In this document: positions 20,976 to 32,325 of the stretch, piece by piece
Layout: every line of letters begins with the position of its first letter
Position numbering within the stretch: the first letter of the stretch is position 1
Source of the DNA: Asterochloris sp. CNOR1
Taxonomy: Eukaryota > Chlorophyta > Trebouxiophyceae > Trebouxiales > Trebouxiaceae
Direction: 5' to 3'
Assembly (NCBI GenBank): GCA_963969365.1
Contig: OZ017751.1
Span: 2,356,001-2,420,000, forward strand
Length of the DNA: 64,000 bases
The notes under the pieces: model-generated
What the model saw: only the letters and a program-made list of their open reading frames with translations
Databases searched by the model: none
What the model was told of the DNA's origin: nothing
Position numbers and translations under genes: made by a program

Positions 20976-22015
20976 ATGAACGGAAGGGCTTCCCCACCTA
21001 GAGTGGGACTGGTGCTCCATGCTGTGTGTACTGAGGCACATCATGGGTCACTCAATGGTTGCCATATTCAATGTGAAGCACACTGCAGGCACTTGCAAAG
21101 GTGGACAAGTTGGGGGAGAAGGATCCCTTCTTCAACGAACTCAAAGTCGAGGATGTTGATTTGATTCACCAAGCGCTCATGCAATGCCCCCGGCTGGTTG
21201 TTCACATTGCAGACATCAACTGGACAGATTTGCAAGCTTTTATCTCTTCGACACATCTCAGGTATGTTTCTGAGATTGCACGATCACCTCTGTGTCTCTA
21301 ATATCTCACTCTTTGTCATGACATGCACAGGCTTTGGAAGGATAAGCGTATCAGCATGGCCTCCACCTTGGACCATGAGATCACCGAAGCCATTGTTGTC
21401 AACCAAGCCTTAGTCGAGGAGAACTTGAGGGTCATAAGTGAGAGTTGCAAGCAGCTTGCCAACAAAGGCATGAACGACGCTTTTGGCTTGGAGGATGCCG
21501 CCAAGAAGGCGATAGAGACGCACTACGAGACCCAGGGGTATCAAGTTGTGCCAATTGCCTACACTTCAGTGTACGGACCCAGCGGCAAAGCAATCTATAG
21601 CTTTGACTTGGCTTACGAAGCATGCAAGCCAGGGGATGATGAGAAGCTCTTGTTGATTGGTGAGGTCAAGTTTAGTCTGTCTCGCTCTGATGTGGAAGCT
21701 TTTGTGAGCAAGGCTGGCAGGCTCACGACACGGTTCACGAGAGTGCGAGAGGGCACTATGCCACCTAGTGGTGCCATCAACTATGCAAATCAAATTGATT
21801 TTGCCAAGCGACTGTTGGAGCACACGGTAGTCATGCTTGTTGCTGGTTGGCGCATTCTGCCTGATGCCATGTTCAAGGCAAGAGATGCAGGCTGCCATCT
21901 GGTGGCATCAACTGGATCACATTTTGCTGTGTATCATTACAGCGATATTGATGAGCGTATGCGTAACCAGCTTACAGTTCCATCCTTACTGTCACAAGAT
22001 GAGGATGAAGTCTAG
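20976..22015 (+). CDS. PD-(D/E)xK nuclease-like protein, 297 aa
   Basis: Proposed exons 20976-21011, 21089-21261 and 21331-22015 join in phase to a stop at 22015. The first exon is the least certain. The last exon carries a restriction-endonuclease-like core: AIYSFDLAYEA (Asp), then LLLIGEVKFSL (E-x-K), preceded by a helix with AAKKAIETHYETQGY and followed by helix SRSDVEAFVSKAGRL, and ends in an acidic tail. The core order matches PD-(D/E)xK enzymes, which cut DNA. No kinase or helicase domain follows, and it shows no close sequence match to the nuclease domains at 2570 and 37279. It could be an effector-class or transposon-derived nuclease. Confidence 0.5.
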
Positions 22016-22052
22016 TAAACTTTGCTGTTGAGAATTCAGCCTGCTGAAATTA

Positions 22053-22238
22053 TCAAGAGGTCTCTTGTTGCCCACATTCCAGCTTCATATGCTGTCCACC
22101 CTCAGCAGCAATGAGTCTTGCCCGCTCGGACAGTGGCTGTTTATTGAAGTTGTCGATGAACTGTTGTGCTTTTGCATCATGAGCTAGAACAAAGGTGCCT
22201 GATATGATCTTTGGCAAGCCTAGCGGCAGCGACGGCAT
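22053..22238 (-). CDS. small hypothetical protein, 61 aa
   Basis: Single-exon minus frame from ATG 22238, convergent with the nuclease-like gene and ending 38 bp from its stop. Mixed charged helix (KAQQFIDNFNKQPLSERARL). No family recognised. Confidence 0.35.
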   Translation of the reverse strand: MPSLPLGLPKIISGTFVLAHDAKAQQFIDNFNKQPLSERARLIAAEGGQHMKLECGQQETS

Positions 22239-22937
22239 GTTTGTTCCTCCTTAATCACACAATATTTCTCGTGTCAAATTGTGCAGTCATATTGTCAAGA
22301 AGTCGTTTGAGGTTTATTAACATGCCACAGCTCATCATGTGAAGCAACTCAGCAACCAGGACTTGCTCTCATGCAATTGCATTCGCGATGGCGGCGAAGT
22401 GCGCCTACGCGCACGCCGTGAGCTGCGCTCACAAGGCCGCACAACATCTGCAGTGTTCCAAGGACCGCCGTCTGCACAGTCTGCTATCAGCTGCAAGCGG
22501 GCAGTCAACCCCTTGTTTGGCTTGGCCTCTTCTTGTGCTGCCTGTAGCAAGTCTTCATTGGCATCAACAAGTCTGCCTTCAGAAATCTGTGTGGCGCGAC
22601 TGTGTCGCTAGCCGCATAGCGGCGCCATAGCATGCAGGGTAGGGAATGCCTCTGGTCTCAGTGTGGAAGCCTTCTTCCAGTTAGGTGCTCCAGTCCCCTT
22701 GCTGCGAAACTGGTACTGGATCTTCTTTGAATCGACTGCATCACCCTTGTAAGCCGGTCTGCATGAGTTGGCGCTGCTGGGACACTCTGCCTGGGACACT
22801 CTGCGAAGCAGTGTCTTTAAGCTTGAGCTGGCCTAGCCGCAGCAGAGCCAAAGCTGTGGCAACCCTAGCACCTGTGCCTTGACAGGGTTCATATTACGCG
22901 GGCTTCGTCTGTTAATCAGACAAAATGCTCAAATGGC
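22239..22937. other. no supported gene
   Basis: Short frames on both strands without recognisable features; nothing further seen. Confidence 0.35.
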
Positions 22938-23249
22938 ATGTCATATAACATGGGGTTTGAAAACGAGTTGTTTGATGTGGTTGAACTAGTACGCAATGGA
23001 GCCATTGTGACTGGCAATGACATGCAAACAAACCTTTACAGACAAAGGTGTCTTGAGTTTGGGTACCACAAGATGTGCACAACACTCATTCCTGAATTGT
23101 TGAAGCTTGGCACCATGACGAGTACAGAAAGACTTGAGAACTTGGTTGACACAGCAGTGCTTCATCAAAAGAATTGTATCAGGCCAGAACTTACACAGCA
23201 GAGACCTGCATTTGTGCGAACCAATAATCAGCTGGGTGCCCTGTTTTGA
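22938..23249 (+). CDS. hypothetical protein, 103 aa
   Basis: Plus-strand frame from the ATG at 22938, acidic and helical (NELFDVVELVRNGAIVTGN, then TSTERLENLVDTAVL). It ends 35 bp before the left inverted repeat of the 23-32 kb transposon. The minus strand is also open here, so the strand is not certain. No family recognised. Confidence 0.3.
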   Translation: MSYNMGFENELFDVVELVRNGAIVTGNDMQTNLYRQRCLEFGYHKMCTTLIPELLKLGTMTSTERLENLVDTAVLHQKNCIRPELTQQRPAFVRTNNQLGALF

Positions 23250-23284
23250 AGGGTACGCCAAAGTGTCTCTCGAAGATCGCTGGA

Positions 23285-23319
23285 CCATCTGAAGAGTGCG
23301 AACAGCACAGATCTGTAGG
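23285..23319 (+). repeat. left arm of 35-bp inverted repeat
   Basis: Matches the reverse complement of 32447-32481 at 33 of 35 positions; the two mismatches are adjacent. Inside it follow several TGTACAAA-type motifs up to about 23650, also seen near 32245 at the other end. It is a candidate terminal or subterminal inverted repeat of the transposon between the arms. Confidence 0.65.
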
Positions 23320-23693
23320 GCAGTTTGCACTAGTACACAAACTGCACCAAAAGCTTGGCACAAAGCGGTGCAAAGCTTGGCACCTGTACACATTGGTAAC
23401 ACAAGCTTATGTGCCGCTTTGCATGACTGCTTATTTTGTACAATGACTTAGAGATACAAAGTTGTACAAAATTGTGCTTGTGCAGTAAACAACATTTTGG
23501 TACCTGTACTTCATTCTACTGTCATGTACGGGTAGGGTCATGTTGCACATATCTGTACAAAAAGTTTGGTACAAAATGGTGTCGATAGACACCAATGTAC
23601 AGATTACAGTGGCGTGTGGCATAGGGCCGAGCAGTACCAGATGTGTGGCACGGCCAGTACAGCTGTCATTGAGGGAGTTACAACTTGGCATCA

Positions 23694-26600
23694 TCACTTC
23701 ACGTAGTGGTTGAAATAAAAGCGCTGAGGGCATGTGGGGTCTGGCTGGATGTAAACGGGCCTGATGATCCTATCTGCAAGGATACAGTCGTAGTGTGGGA
23801 GTTCCGTGCGTCCCTCCTTCAGTGTGGCCCACTTGAGGCGCTGCATGCCCCTCAGCGGCCTGTCCTGGCGGCCTTTCAGAAGGCGTCCTTTAGAAGGCAG
23901 CCTGTTGCGAGTGTCAGCTGCATCATACCAGCGCACAAATGCTGCTGCGATCATCTTCCCGCTGTGGTTGCTTCTGTAGCTGAATAGCAGTCTGAGCTGT
24001 GCAAACCAAGTCTGCTCAGCATTGCCCCTGCAGCACCAGTGTGATCTGGTGTATTGGCAGCAGGCCATGCAAACTTGAGCAACTAATATGGCCCAGCGTG
24101 ACCTGGGTTTGGACAGAGGAGCATGCCTGATCATGGCAGGGATACCAAGCGCAGTGCGACCCTATCATGCAATCAAGCGGGCTGCTCCTTTTATCCACAT
24201 AACAAGCAGTCGTTGCGCTCACACCTGACTGCAACGTCATCAAAGACTGGGTGACCAGGGCTGCCAAAGCTTGGCGAGGCCCTCAATGTGGCTCCAACCA
24301 TATCATCGCCCACCCTGCGCTCATAGGCAACGCCCAAAGCTGAGCTAACCTTGACCTGCAAAGCATGCAAGGCACACGCAACATGCAGACACCAGACTGA
24401 ACTTCACTTGGGAAGGCCATCAGTGGTGTGCATCGCATGCGGTGGGCAAGGGCCAGCTTAGATCCAGGGACTCCCAGGACAAGGGGGACCCTGCCCCACA
24501 GGGGGCACTGCCTCCACACCCCTGTCACATGTCACCCAATGGTGTTTGAGTGGCAGCTGCTACAGACACATGCCCGACCCGCACGACCAATAGCGCTTCA
24601 GCTTGCCACAGCTCCACACAGGCGCCAACTCGCGTGCTGACCTGACCTGACCTGTCGGACAACCCCGCAGGCGCAGGTTGTGCAGATTCTGCTCACCTTT
24701 GGATAGCTCAGCTTCGGCAGCCTTGCCAGCAATGTGGCCTCAGGGTCCTGGGGATTCCGCGTGGGGTAGCCTGCCAGCATGAGGCACACTGCTTTGTAGA
24801 GCTGTTGCAACTCTGGCTGTTGTTGCAGCAGCTCACGCTCTGTGTCACTGAGAGAGCCAAGTCTGTTCAGTAAATCCTGATGGAAGGCCCGGTAGTCAAC
24901 ATCCCCGCCCCTGATTGTCATGTGTGGCAAGCCGGACTTGAGCGCCTTCTGGGCCTGCATGAGGCTGAAACGTTGTCAGTCACGACGCTGGCACAGGCTG
25001 AGCTGCCACACGCTGAGTGAGCAGACTTGCTTGCTGGCCTGTCACAGCACTGCATGCACTGAGGCTGCAAATGCGCTCACCACACTCATCGCCCTGTGCC
25101 CAGGCGCCTCATACATGTCCTCCTGAGCTTGCCGCACACCATCCAGTCGCCTGACCTGCTTGCTGATCTGCATCACAAGGATGTAGTGGCAACAGAGATG
25201 CATAGCGCGCCACGGGCAGCACAAGCACACTCAGCATCAAGCTTTGAGATGTGCCACAGTGGTCAGCGGGGTCACACAATGAGCAGCACCTGAGAGCGTG
25301 CAGTCTTGCATGAGACTTCTGGCGGCCGAAAGCGTCCACAATCGTGTCTGGATGCAGCTGACGAATGCCATGCAGTGCGCAGACCTGGTTCATCAGGGTA
25401 GCCTTGTGGTTGTTAGTGAACAGCTTAGCTGCTTTGAAGTCCTTGTGACTGCGCTCCCCGTAGGAGGCACTCGCGATGGCGACGCTGCCAAACTCGCGAA
25501 TGAGCTCCCCAAACTTGAACATGTCATAGAATTTGGGAAAAGCCCAGGACTTGTCCCCCAAGCCCACTGCCGCGCTCTGAAACCTGCAGTGTGGCGCGCA
25601 CACACTGGGTACCAAGGCACAGAGGTGGAGCCTGGGCAATGCTGATTGCTGAACCATAGCCACCACCTAGCAGCGCTGATGTAACACAAGACTGCCCAGC
25701 CACCACAGCCGTCGTTGAACATGGCATGCTTTGCACTCATCGTGTGATGCTGTGGCGTACCTGACCCTGGCGTCTTGTACAGCTGCGATGTTGTGCTCGG
25801 TGTGTTGCCGCATGTCTCTGAGGTCACTCCACTCCATCAGAGCTGCAACACAAATCACAGGGGGGCCGTAAGTTATAGAAGCGCACTGAGGGCAGGCAGA
25901 GTGCCTCTCTGGCCTGAAATTGGCATCGGCATGTACAGGCTGGCCGTCAGTGAGCAAGGAGGGCCACTCTCTACTGCTTGAAGGCAGGCATGCTGAGTCA
26001 CCGTCAACCCAGCCCGTCAGCTGGGCATGCCACAGGCAGTGTCTGGTGGCCATGCATGTTGCCACATTACCAAAGCAATGTCTGCAGAGCGTCCTTGCAC
26101 CTGTGAAAGCGTGACAGTAGGGCTCCATGTCCTCCAAGCCAAGCAGACACACGGGCATGCAAGCCCCCAGGCTGTGCCGCTGTGTTGCTGTGATGTTCTT
26201 GGCGACGAGGCGCTTGGCGGGCAAGTGCAGGTCCATGTAGGAAGGAACCTGCTTGAAGCGCTCCTTGACGATGTTGTACTGGCCACTGGCATGCAGTTTC
26301 TTCTCAGTGACGTCAAAGAGGTGCTTGATGAGGCCACAGCTGGTGTTGTGCATTGCGTCAGGGAAGACGAGGTGATGGCAGTCTACATCAGTGTTGAACC
26401 CATATAGGCAAGTCTGCAGCGCCAAACTCGAGAGATGTCAGCATCACAGCACGAAAACGACTGCCTTGGATGGCAGGTTGCAGAAGAATGATGGGAGGCA
26501 ACAGCTCAAATGTCAAGTTTGTGAGGCCCCTTCTGCAAATGAGGTCCATCATCAAGAAAACAACATGTATGCGTGCACCCACCACAAGGCAACAGGCCTT

Positions 26601-29539
26601 CAGGTAAGCATGGAGACCTTACCATCTCGGCCTCGTGGAGGGAGACCAAATCAAGCTTCTGGAGCGCCTCTTTCTCCTCGCCCTTCGCCAGCAGCGCCTT
26701 GGCAGCTTTGACCACCTTGCAAGACGGCACAACATGGGTTGTGTGAGGCCAGTGCAGCCTACATCACCAGGGCAGTCACCTGCCAGGCTGGGACTAGTTG
26801 GGCCTTGATAGTCTCAGGCTGGGCCTAATGGGGCCTCGATAGTCCCAGGCTGAGACTGTTTGGACCTCAGCAGTCCCATGCAACCTCATGAGTCAGCACC
26901 CATCTACAGCCTGACCTGCTTCATGGCGGCTGCCGTCCTGGGCTCAAACGTCCTGTCGTACTGGTCCAGGCTGTCCTTGTGGACCAGGTCCCATGGGTCA
27001 GAGTAGTAGGCAGGGTGGTGCTTGATGTTCAGCAGGGCATTGGCGGCCTTGCGGTCGGCAATCCAGAAAGCTAGCAATGGGTAGCAACGCCTTTCAATGC
27101 CGTCTGCGTCCTGAAATATGGTGCCACTGCACAGCACATCGAGATTGTAGACTTCGCTCGACTGCTGCCAGATCAAGGCAGGAGGCAGGTGGCTGTTGGC
27201 CCCACGCAAGTCTGTCAGGCAGCCTGTGGTAGGCCACCTACAGAGTCTGGAGGCACAGTCATTCTGCAGCACCATGAATGCTGTCACTGGGTTGTGCTAC
27301 CTGCTACTGATCACCTGAAACTTGCTTCCTTCCAGTCTGCCAAGAAAATTCTGATGCAGGCAGCATCCAGACGTCTCTGAAGATCTGAAAGCAGGCTGCA
27401 ACACAGGGGGAATGTTTCAACACCACAGTGTGTGCAGATGGGCGCAGCAGACAACACACACATGTCTTCTCAGAGCAGAGAGAGTCTCTGCCAAGGGCTT
27501 GACTTTGAAAGAGGACAGAAGTGTCAAGACTCACATGTCATCCCTTTTATCGTCTAGGTTGCTGCCTGGGAAGCTGCTGGCATCCACAGAGGGTAGCAGT
27601 GCCACACGGCGGTAGCCATCGCGCGACAGCATGTGGCTCAGGGGCTGAAGGGGGCAGAATATGACAACAGGTTGTGCTTTTCGGTCGCCATCTCGCTCAA
27701 GAATGGTGCCATCATTGTAACCAATCCAGGGACATACATACCCCTTTAGACGCTCCTGCACTTGGTGAGCAGCAAAGCAATTAGTCTGCATAGGTGCCAG
27801 TGCAACTGGTGTCAACACAGCAACTGTTGTCTGCAGTGGGGTGGCCAGTGCAGCTGGTGTGCAGCCCAGCAACATCTGTCCGCAGTGGTGCCTGTGCAGT
27901 GTTCAGCCAAAGCGAGAACACAGGCCTGCCTGATTGCGTCTCAGCCAATCTGCATTGTGGAATGAGCTCCAGACTCTGTCTCCAGCTTCTGAAAAGCAGT
28001 GGTTGCCATCCCAGGCAAGACGCCTGCCTGCACATGCATGTTGCCATTGCAAGGCAACAACGGACGATATGCATTGTGGCTTGTATGATTCAAATGCAGA
28101 GTAGCACGCAGTCTGCAATGTTGCACAGCTACACAGCAGCATGAAGTGCCACTACACTGGCCTGCTAGACTCTATGGATCAGGTGACTGCACACCTTCCT
28201 ACTGCGCACAAGCTCTGCCAGCGGCTCCAAGGAAGCGCGGTACGAAAAAGGACATGTGTACTCACTGCCTTTGACTACAATACTTACATGGGCAGGCTTC
28301 CAGTCCTGCAAATAAGGGGACAGCCTCAAGTGCTAGCTTGAGGGGCAAGCCGAGTGCCAGCACATGTACTGCAACAAGCCGCCAGACTTTGAGAAACTGG
28401 CAACCACCCACCTGGGCTGCGTTAATGTCTAGATACTGGTTGAACTCCTGGGCATTCCTCCACGGCACGTTCTGCGGGTTGAAGTTAGGACGTGCAAGTA
28501 TGCGCAACACTGCATCCTTGGAGGCTGTCGGCAGGTCGGCGAGAGCATCCCTGAGGAGCCTATACTCCTCTGGCAGGCTGCCAATGGAGTTGTCTTCACA
28601 ACCTGTGTCATCAGGGAGCCCAGGCAGGGGCTCGGCAGCCACAACAGCAGGTGTGAGAGCCTGCTCATACTGCCTGGTGAGGGGGTTGAGCGCCAAGCCA
28701 TCTGCCAGCTGCAACTCAGGCTGCAGCTCTCGCTGCTGTTGCTGTGAGGGCTGTTGCTGGTCTAGCTGCTGAGGCTCCTCCCAAGCATCTGCACCTGTGT
28801 CTGGCAGATCATCGTTTCCATCATAGAAATGAGCAGTGTCATCAGCTGATGGTGGCTCCGGGGCCGATGGTGAAGTATATTGCGCGGAAACAAGAGCCCT
28901 TCGCTTGCGGCACTTTGGTAACGACTGATGCAATCGCAGGGAATGCTCTGAAAAAGGACCCTGACCGGGACACCAGTCACTAATCTGCGAGCCGTTCGCT
29001 GGCATTCGCAAAATAAAAAAAGGAATGTTGACTTGGCGCTCTTTGACCGACGGGACTGCTCATCAGTCTGCCCATCCCAGCATGAGTCAAGCAGGACCTA
29101 GGAGGCCTCCAGACCCCACCTCCTTGCTCAAAGGGAAAAAAGCGCGGAAGACAGGGAGCTGCTCAACACCCGGCGGGTCCACGGTACGCAGCCTTCCCAG
29201 CTTCATCAAGCAGTCCCGGCAGATGTCCAGGGTTTGACCATTGAGTAGGCATCTGTGCTGTGCAGACACAGAGCGAGGCCACTGGCGTGCTGCAGGAAGC
29301 AGTGAGTCTGCAGACTGCCTTCTAGACTGCATCACCTTCCATGCAATGCCTGACAAACTGAGGGCGCTTTGCGCATTGATCATCTGAACTGCAGCAGGGG
29401 ACCAAGTGTGGTCATTGCCCCATTGGATGCCAGTGGCCATATTGGAGTTCTGAGGCTGCTCTATTGACATCAGGACATGCAATGCCAGACAGCGATGTGC
29501 CTGTGCAGGTGTCACCTCGCCGTGGTGCTGGTGGCACAA
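23694..29539 (-). CDS. DDE-type transposase, TNP2/Plavaka/EnSpm-like
   Basis: Multi-exon minus-strand gene. Recognisable exons from 5' to 3': a Cys-containing N-terminal exon (LDICRDCLMKL, about 29539-29140); an acidic Gln/Pro-rich exon (about 29000-28410); WIGYNDGTILERDGDRKAQP (about 27760-27560); YPLLAFWIADRKAANALL (about 27180-26920); FPDAMHNTSCGLIKHLFD (about 26420-26110); a helical exon near 24960-24700; and a C-terminal exon ending at stop 23694 with LADRIIRPVYIQPDP. The phrases match in order the D-x-T, D-R and D-x-MH...G-x-x-K-H motifs of TNP2/Plavaka transposases, which cut and integrate DNA ends. The DDE triad was not assigned residue by residue, and joins were not verified. Confidence 0.6.
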
Positions 29540-32001
29540 CCCAACATCCTTCCGGCAGGACTACCACTGTCGTGCCTGTGCTGGCGCATGAAGAGCTGCC
29601 TAGCCCTGAAAAGGAGCCAGGTTGGCCTCTGAATGTCTATGCACAGCTCAGAAATGTGCACTCTGTCCTCTTTACAATGCACCAGCCCGCCCTTGCAAGC
29701 TCCCATGTTGTCAGCGCTAGGTGCTATATTGCTGGTGTGCTCTGCAGACAGTACATTTGAGGACGACCCAGAGTTCAGATTAGCCCGCAAACAGTATGCG
29801 CTGCTAAGAATTCACGTGAAAGAGGCACGACAGCTGGCAGCTACCCTCGATTGCCTACCAGACCTGTTTGCAGAGGTCATCCAGCGCGATAAGGTCTGGC
29901 TTACAGCAGTCCTGCCTAGCTGCTGCATGCACTCTGTGTGCAGACTGGTTCCAGCCTCAGCTTTCTTGCTTCAAGCGAGGTTGGTGCTCCCCTGACTGAA
30001 AGCACTAACCTGACTGCTTCTCCCAAGCTTTTGCAAAGCAACGCAGGGCATTGCTGTTGCTCCTGTAGGCTGGCTCGGGCAACACCAGAACCAAGAAAGA
30101 CGACAAGGGGGTGAGGCCCCCATGTCCCTGTTGCATGATCGGCAGTGGATTCTGCCACTGTGCGCTTGTGGATGAGCCTGGCCATCGGTGTGCTCATGTC
30201 AGCTCCTAGCTTGACCTCACGTAGCATCCTGCCTGTGCATGTGTGCGTTCTTTGCTTGAGGGCTGGAGCTGAGCCAAGCAATATGCCATTGCCCTGGACT
30301 GAGCCAAGCAAATTGTGGGTGTCCATGAGAACTCTTGCGTGTTTGATTTGCAGCTCAAAAAAGACTTTGATGGGAAGTGTGAGGCGTACATGATGAGCAA
30401 CACCTTCTTCCCTGATGAGCGTGACTATGAAGTGGTAGCAGCCATGGTGATGGGCTTTGGAAGTGACGCCAATGCTGCTAGGCGCGCCAATGCGGACCTG
30501 CTCATCCAGCTGCGTGACCGGGTGCGTGCATTCATGCACAAAAGTTCCTAGTGCAAAGCCGTTATTACACTGAGGTTCCTTATTGCTAGACGTCCTGCAG
30601 GCTGTCAGTTCATGTGGCTGCTATTCTTTTATGTCATGTTTAACACTTACCCAGTACACCTCTTTGCTGGGACAGATGTCTGTTGCATATCCTGCATGTG
30701 CTGCAACTTGCCAAGCCTTCCTCCCGCAGCTCAGCACAAGAGTTGCCTCCCGCAGGTCATTACAAGAAGATATGAACAGGGGTGGGACCATGCTACAGTT
30801 GGCTGTCATGCCATGCAGGGCAGCAGTAAGGCCAGAGAAGTGCGAACCGCACTCAGCAAAAGGATCAAGGACGCCATGACAGACGCCTTCTCCTGGTACC
30901 AGGATGCTGCCATGGTGACCAAGTGGGGCCCGTCGGTCTACTACTGGGAGGAGGTGGATGGCTCCAAGGAGCTGCAAATGAATCAAGAGGTGGCGCTGGG
31001 GCTGGCAGAAGGCAAGTTTCTTATTGTCATGCAAACTTACCCTGGCAATGACTGTCAAACCGCTTGCCAGCTGCCTAGCTTGTCATGGCAGCGCAATTTG
31101 CACTGCAACCCGCTGACCAAGCACACACCTACAGTCAGTTTGATGCACACTGCTTCTGGCACTGTTTGACGCCCAAACCTGCTGTATGTGCAGGTGGGAC
31201 CTGGTGCTCTTACCAAGAGCCGGGCAGCAACAACCCTGGTGAGCAACAAGGGGATGCTGACCCCTCGGCTTTCCCCCATTTGTGGACACAGTACAGTCTG
31301 TGCTGGACCGCCTGCCAGATGAGGATGGCAGGGTCCCAGTCACAGCTGCGGAGATAGCATACGTGGGAGTCATGGTGAGCAAACTATGCCTCACCTATTG
31401 GAGTTTTCTCATTGGCGGGCCCATGCTATAGCCCAGACCATGTTGCATCAGCGTGTGCCTCCTCAGGTTATATCCGGCTTGCTTTGTGCCACCTGATGCC
31501 ACCTGCCCCCAACACTGCACCGTGTGTCGCCGTGGTTTGCAGGTTCAGTTCCAGCTGATATCTGAGACTCCAAAAGCTGCTCTGCCACAGCGTCTCAATG
31601 AGCAGGGTCCCATGAGAGACTTGCATAAGATGTTGCTGGATGACGCTCAGCACAACCTGCCCTTTTCTCGCCGGTTCAAGAAGCGTTGCTGCCCTGATGC
31701 CGAGCAGACACCTCAACAGGTACTGCTGATGCGCCTGCTGCAGTGCTGCTGCCTCAGCCTCTGTCACGAGCTGCACCTGGCAGCAGATGCAACACCTGTC
31801 TCACCTCATCTGAAGAGTGTCTCTGAAGTATGTGACCGTCGGACGCCCTGCTTCTCAGTGTTGCAGTTTGTGCGGCTGCAGGCACGCCCTCGTAACCGTT
31901 CAGCTGTACAGAGCAGGCCTGCCCCAGGATCACAAGCGCAGCCGTCAACAGGAGGGCGCCCCAGGGCTCCTAGATACATCAGCACAGACCTCAGCCCCTG
32001 A
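29464..32001 (+). CDS. transposon accessory protein, unknown function
   Basis: Plus-strand exons, divergent from the transposase. The first has a possible ATG at 29464 or 29479 and is Pro/Ser-rich. Then come an acidic helical exon (DPEFRLARKQYALLRIHVKE, about 29750-29890), one at about 30353-30520 (GFGSDANAARRANADLLIQL), one at about 30760-31010 (SKRIKDAMTDAFSWYQDAA), one at about 31280-31373 (VQSVLDRLPDEDGRVPVTAAEI), one near 31540-31720, and a basic Pro-rich tail ending at 32001. Around 31195-31290 the frame shifts by one base between well-formed segments, either through an unseen intron or a frameshift. Its place suggests a DNA-binding partner of the transposase, as in two-gene CACTA elements; this is inference. 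Confidence 0.4.
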
Positions 32002-32325
32002 AGTTCAGGAAGCCCTCATCAGACGCCGACTCCAGATCTGTACACATCCATCTGGCCTTAGGCAGCCACAGTGGCTGCACATTGTCTGTGTGAACAAACT
32101 GGCCCTGGACTGAAATCGTCGCAGTCAAATGTGGTACTATGCATTGTCTGCACCCTGGAGCTTTGGAGTGCCCTGTTTGTACAGTCTTTTGCACGGCTAC
32201 TCTTTTGCACAGCTACAAACGCTACAGAACTACTCATCTGTTGCAGCTGTACAAAAATGTAAGGACAGTTCTACACGTGCTATATCGTACAAGACTAGTA
32301 GGTACCTATTTGTATAAATTTTGAC

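Noticed and set aside
22890-22925. tRNA-like hairpin near GCGGGCTTCGTCTG
   Set aside because: No T-arm or anticodon arm of proper spacing could be built around it.
23221-23446. A plus-strand protein gene through the left repeat arm
   Set aside because: The frame is short, its Cys/Lys-rich end runs into GTACAAA-type non-coding repeats, and no splice partner is seen; kept only as part of the inverted-repeat observation.
2446-28351. 15-bp exact match between the palindrome flank (2446-2460) and the reverse strand at 28337-28351, suggesting shared element ends
   Set aside because: In 64 kb several 15-bp matches are expected by chance on both strands, and the surrounding bases do not align.
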